A stretch of 22,164 bases of DNA from Oppiella nova. Its lineage: Eukaryota > Arthropoda > Arachnida > Sarcoptiformes > Oppiidae. The DNA is taken from contig CAJPVJ010000624.1 in NCBI GenBank assembly GCA_905397405.1, positions 1 to 22,164 on the forward strand, read 5' to 3'. A program made the position numbers and the translations under genes. Under the pieces are notes generated by a model. The model had not been told where the DNA came from. It saw nothing but the letters and a program-made list of their open reading frames with translations, and searched no databases. Shown here in pieces: positions 18,720-22,164 of the stretch (within the stretch, counting starts at the first letter, position 1; the number at the start of each line of letters is the position of its first letter).

Positions 18720-20290
18720 TATACAACTACTGTACAGTTATAGTAAGTTATATAGGATTTTTATATTTTATAATTACAAACTATGTCCACAAAATTATTA
18801 AAAGTTAATTACAGTAGACTAAATATACTACAGTATCTACAATAATTTATATTAATATTTAATACATGAAAACTCTGACCACCGAACATTTAGAACCAGT
18901 GTCTAAAAAGTTATAAAAGTTTACAAACCTTTTTATTTATTGTAACCTTCACTTATAGTCTATAAGTTATAGGATAGACAAAGTCTATACATTACAGTAA
19001 ATAGTATGGCATCACTTTTAATGTCAATCAAATGTCTTTGCGTCAATAACAATCTTGTATATACTATATGATTTATATAAAAAGTATGTCATTTTACAAG
19101 TTTATGATTCATGAAATTTTAAAATGCAACTATAAATAGTAACTTTAATCAGTTTGTCATCAAATTCAATTTAAATAAGTCATCTAAACGGAAGTCTGAA
19201 AATATATCTATAAAAATTTTTATATGGAATTTAAGTAAATCTTTTTAAAAGAATCAGAATTATGGTTAAAAAATATATTTACAAATAAAAGTGCAAAAAT
19301 ATATATAATTTAATTCTCTACCACTAAAACAATAAAATTTAACAATTTAAGATTAAGTTAAATTACAATCACTTAAAAATATTAAATATTCCGAATATTA
19401 ATAAATATCAGAAAGTTTTTAACGAGAAATTAAAACATTTTGTAACAGAAGATAATGTCCGCAATCACACAACAAAAACTGAGCACTAATTGAGTATTTG
19501 GTGTAACTTTTCTTTAAAAAAGATAAAACAATAGTTTGATGTCATTATGGTATTCAAGTGTTTACTCAGGAATAACACAAAATGTTTAGATTCTGTAGTC
19601 AAATAACCCGAGATTCATAGGTTAGAGACTTATTGTCTAGGCTTTCCTAAGTATATAAATATGAATGCTNTCTAGGCTTTCCTAAGTATATAAATATGAA
19701 TGCTTTCCTAATTTATTATTTAGTTTAAATAACTTTTAATTAATCGGTTTTAATGAATTTAATAATAACATTTATTGCATCTAATTTGAAAGTGTTTAAA
19801 AGTCAAACAAATTCGTAGAGTAAGTGATATTTCAATTACTTTTGAAATTAATTAAAATTAAATGTTTATTTTTTGTATTATTTAATATATTAGATCATTG
19901 TGTACACTCATTTCCTATTAATTAAAATTAATTATATAATAACTTCAAATATTTATATAAAAATTAACGTAATACGATCTTGATGAGAAAATTTACTGTT
20001 AAAATTCTATATATATAATATATTTGTTTATACTGGATTAGTATATTATTTACTTAGCAGTGAAATAGATTCTAGGATAATTCTTAGAAATGATGTGATA
20101 TTATGAAAAACAGTTGCATTATTTAAGATTTTATCACCAAGTTCTTGTAATTGTTAACCAGAACATAGATGAGCCTGTTACGCTTTGAATAAACAAATAT
20201 TTATAGAATGATAAATTTATTACCGGACCTATCATAATATGAGTATCATAATACATAATAGCATGATACTATGCTTAGAGTATATAAACA
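18720..20290 (-). repeat. Inverted repeat A, right arm
   Basis: Reverse-complement partner of 15650-17101, interrupted by the single N at 19670 with its duplicated flank and by an extra block near 19310-19380. Similarity to the left arm becomes patchy outside about 20230. Confidence 0.9.
19636..19704. other. Assembly gap (single N) with 34-base duplicated flank
   Basis: Bases 19636-19669 are repeated exactly at 19671-19704, separated only by the N at 19670. This is what a scaffold join looks like when two contigs overlap but were not merged. The left A arm has only one copy of the matching segment, near 16240-16270, in diverged form. Confidence 0.95.
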
Positions 20291-21066
20291 ACAAATAATT
20301 TTACAATTTGAACAAACACCTATACCTTAAGCATGTATTGCATAACTGATGGGACAGTGAGGTTCACACGCTATCGCATGTCTCTCTCTCTCTCTCTCTC
20401 TCTCACTCACTCACTCACTCTCACCGCACACTCCCAACCCCTCTCCTCCCTATGCCTAACCTTAACATTGGTTAACACTTTTACGTGTATTTCTTATCAA
20501 CGCTTTTCCAAAAGCTAATCACAAATTAATTATTTTTTATATAAAAAGCAAAATATAATGAGTTTATACAGGGGTTTGAAAAGTTTGAAGGATTTGCGGT
20601 ACACTACAGACAAGTACACAAGGAATTTGGATATTGGATACAGTATGGGATGACACTGTCATTCAGTACCACTTGTACTCAATATTGGCTTTAAATGATG
20701 AGAATGGGTGCACGTATTGAAAGTTATAACATTTAACATTTTAATTAATGTTATATCCAATGAACTTATACAGTATATGAAAATATAATCAGATCATAAA
20801 TGTCATAATTGTTAATAAATAACTGAAATAATGCACCAAACAGTGAACAAATTGACTTATACTTTTTCTAATCTATTGCATTGTATTTTTAAACATGAAA
20901 GTTTATATTGTTTTAAACTTTTTTAAGTACTCTATCAGAGATATTTTAAGATTCAATTTTTTTATTGTGATTAAAGAATAAAACTTTATTCTCATTAATT
21001 GATATGAATCTTATGTTTAAACTTTAAACAGTATTTTTAATAATTATTTTACAATTATCTAATTTA
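20291..21066. other. Spacer between inverted arm A and inverted arm B
   Basis: About 775 bases. It has the CT microsatellite, then a slightly less AT-rich stretch at 20558-20720 with a 31-codon plus-strand frame (MSLYRGLKSLKDLRYTTDKY and on to TGA at 20651-20653) that lacks any recognisable motif. The rest is AT-rich and featureless. Confidence 0.4.
20381..20421 (+). repeat. CT / CTCA microsatellite
   Basis: About twelve TC dinucleotides (20381-20404) run straight into four or five TCAC tetranucleotides. The pyrimidine strand is the plus strand. Length is likely variable between individuals. Confidence 0.95.
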
Positions 21067-22040
21067 GAATTATTTTAGTATATTATTATTGATTTGTAAT
21101 TTGTTGAACTTAATAGGTGTTTATTTTGCAGTAGTTTTATAAGTTATAAAAGTTGGTACTGTATTAAATATTATCAACCATTGCGCAAATCATATGATTT
21201 GAAATGAGACAATTGTCTGAGACAGTGATCACTATTATAACACCTACACCCCCTCTAAGCTCATATCAGTTCACTATATTTACCTGACTTTATAATACAC
21301 TCGTGTCTCTCATATGACTCATCAAATCAATTCTTAATTCAAGAATTGAATTATTTATTTTGTAATTCAAAGGTTTATATCTATTGTAATATAAGTAGAA
21401 TTGTTTCTATTTATCAATTTCCTCTTGGACAATTGTCCTCAATGAGAACACATTAGTATCCATTAGATTATCTAATTTTAAATATATAAAAAGGCTGCAT
21501 ATTATGCTGTAAATAATTTACTATACGGTATAAATTATAAACTTATTTAAAATTTATTTTTTCAAAAAGAGTTCAATGATAAGATATTCTGTAGTTAAAG
21601 TATTATGACAATAATAATACTGTATAATATAATATTAGTCTTATTATAATTAGTCTTACTTGTTAGTATAATCAGTAGACTATATTATATTTTTAAAATC
21701 ACTCTTATCAATAATTATTCGTTTTAATAAATATGGATTTTTATTGTCGTATATTTTATACAATTATTAAACTGCATTATGTTAGTTTTCAAATTAATAA
21801 ATATTCTCTACAGAATCTGTATACTGTATTTTTGTAATTATAATAAATTTTAATAATTTTATTTAAAAATAAATCTTTCTTTATATTTAAAGGGAATTAT
21901 TATTATTTTAATTAGTTTGAAATGTTTGCGATTCTGGTGTACCTAAATATACATGTAGATTTGTGTGTAGATTTGATTATAAGGACAATAGTTAGAACGG
22001 TACAAAATATACCAATTCTTATGAAACAAAAATATACCTT
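21067..22040 (-). repeat. Inverted repeat B, right arm
   Basis: Reverse-complement partner of 17639-18591, nearly collinear with only small indels. Its outer end is near 22030-22040, beyond which the sequence is unique to the end of the window. The frame at 21922-22104 lies across this edge and is not credible as a gene. Confidence 0.92.
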
Positions 22041-22164
22041 AAACATTTTATGCAATACTGTAGTGCAGTGTTGTACCCCCATTGAGACCATAAGTGTCTT
22101 ATAATCTATTTAAAGGATTACAAAATTAAATATTTGATATTCGCGTGATTTCCCGCTATTTGTC

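Larger units (their letters stand above)
15381..22164. other. Gene-free region built of interlocked inverted repeats
   Basis: Almost 6.8 kb with no recognisable exon, transposase, reverse transcriptase or RNA gene. Short frames at 17329-17529, 20558-20653 (31 codons) and 21922-22104 have no supporting motif. Most of the space is taken by two inverted-repeat pairs (A arms and B arms), a mirror repeat, one assembly gap and one CT microsatellite. Base composition is strongly AT throughout. Confidence 0.7.

Noticed and set aside
20333-20518. Open frame across the CT microsatellite (Ser-Leu repeats)
   Set aside because: The frame is open only because CT and CTCA repeats contain no stop; no splice or motif support.
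15650-22040. The inverted arms as terminal repeats of a DNA transposon or foldback element
   Set aside because: No transposase remnant, no clear target-site duplication, and the two pairs cross one another. I cannot assign any transposon family.
17575-22085. Short ACCCCCAT-containing similarity between about 17585 and 22075 as an extension of the B repeat
   Set aside because: It is in the same orientation in both places while the B arms are inverted, so it cannot be a continuation; chance short match.
21922-22104. 60-codon plus-strand frame at the right edge
   Set aside because: It straddles the edge of inverted arm B and is not kept in the partner arm, so it is not under coding constraint.

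Overview
This is eukaryotic nuclear DNA, very AT-rich and gene-sparse, with short GT-AG introns (mostly 55-75 nt) and animal-type genes: tetraspanins, an RNF4-type RING protein pair, an MFSD12-like transporter and an extracellular leucine-rich-repeat protein. An arthropod fits best. A mite or springtail is my guess, because a plant/fungal-type GH17 beta-1,3-glucanase with animal-style introns sits among these genes, but no gene here proves the species.

Layout. 1-242: last two exons of an unrecognised plus-strand gene. 435-2770: two tandem minus-strand genes for RNF4-like E3 ligases. 4516-5571: a complete five-exon tetraspanin. 5572-7100: three short exon-like frames, two of them paralogous. 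7130-8305: a three-exon secreted GH17 glucanase whose C-terminal end looks frame-disrupted. 8889-9456: the 3' part of a second tetraspanin, with no visible TM1-TM2 exons. 10075-11311: a secreted LRR protein. 13087-15380: a multi-exon MFSD12-like transporter with at least two damaged or missing conserved segments. 15381-22164: almost 6.8 kb with no credible gene, built from two pairs of long inverted repeats that interlock in the order A, B, A-inverted, B-inverted. All recognisable genes from 435 to 15380 are on the minus strand.

The strongest non-genic signal is a perfect 128-base mirror repeat. Bases 17102-17229 reappear at 18592-18719 written backwards but NOT complemented. No known DNA copying or recombination process does this. 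The second copy fills exactly the gap between arm B and arm A-inverted, where the reverse complement of the first would be expected if the inverted duplication simply continued. Two exact tandem duplications elsewhere (3769-4023 and 12387-12642) also have a period of exactly 128. The shared length suggests sequence-assembly overlap errors, which would make the mirror repeat a reversed-but-not-complemented overlap. I report it as the most striking object here and also as probably artefactual. A single N at 19670 flanked by a 34-base duplication is another visible unmerged contig join.

No functional system linking these genes can be argued. The two RING genes are paralogues, the two tetraspanins are paralogues flanking the glucanase, and the remaining genes look unrelated.
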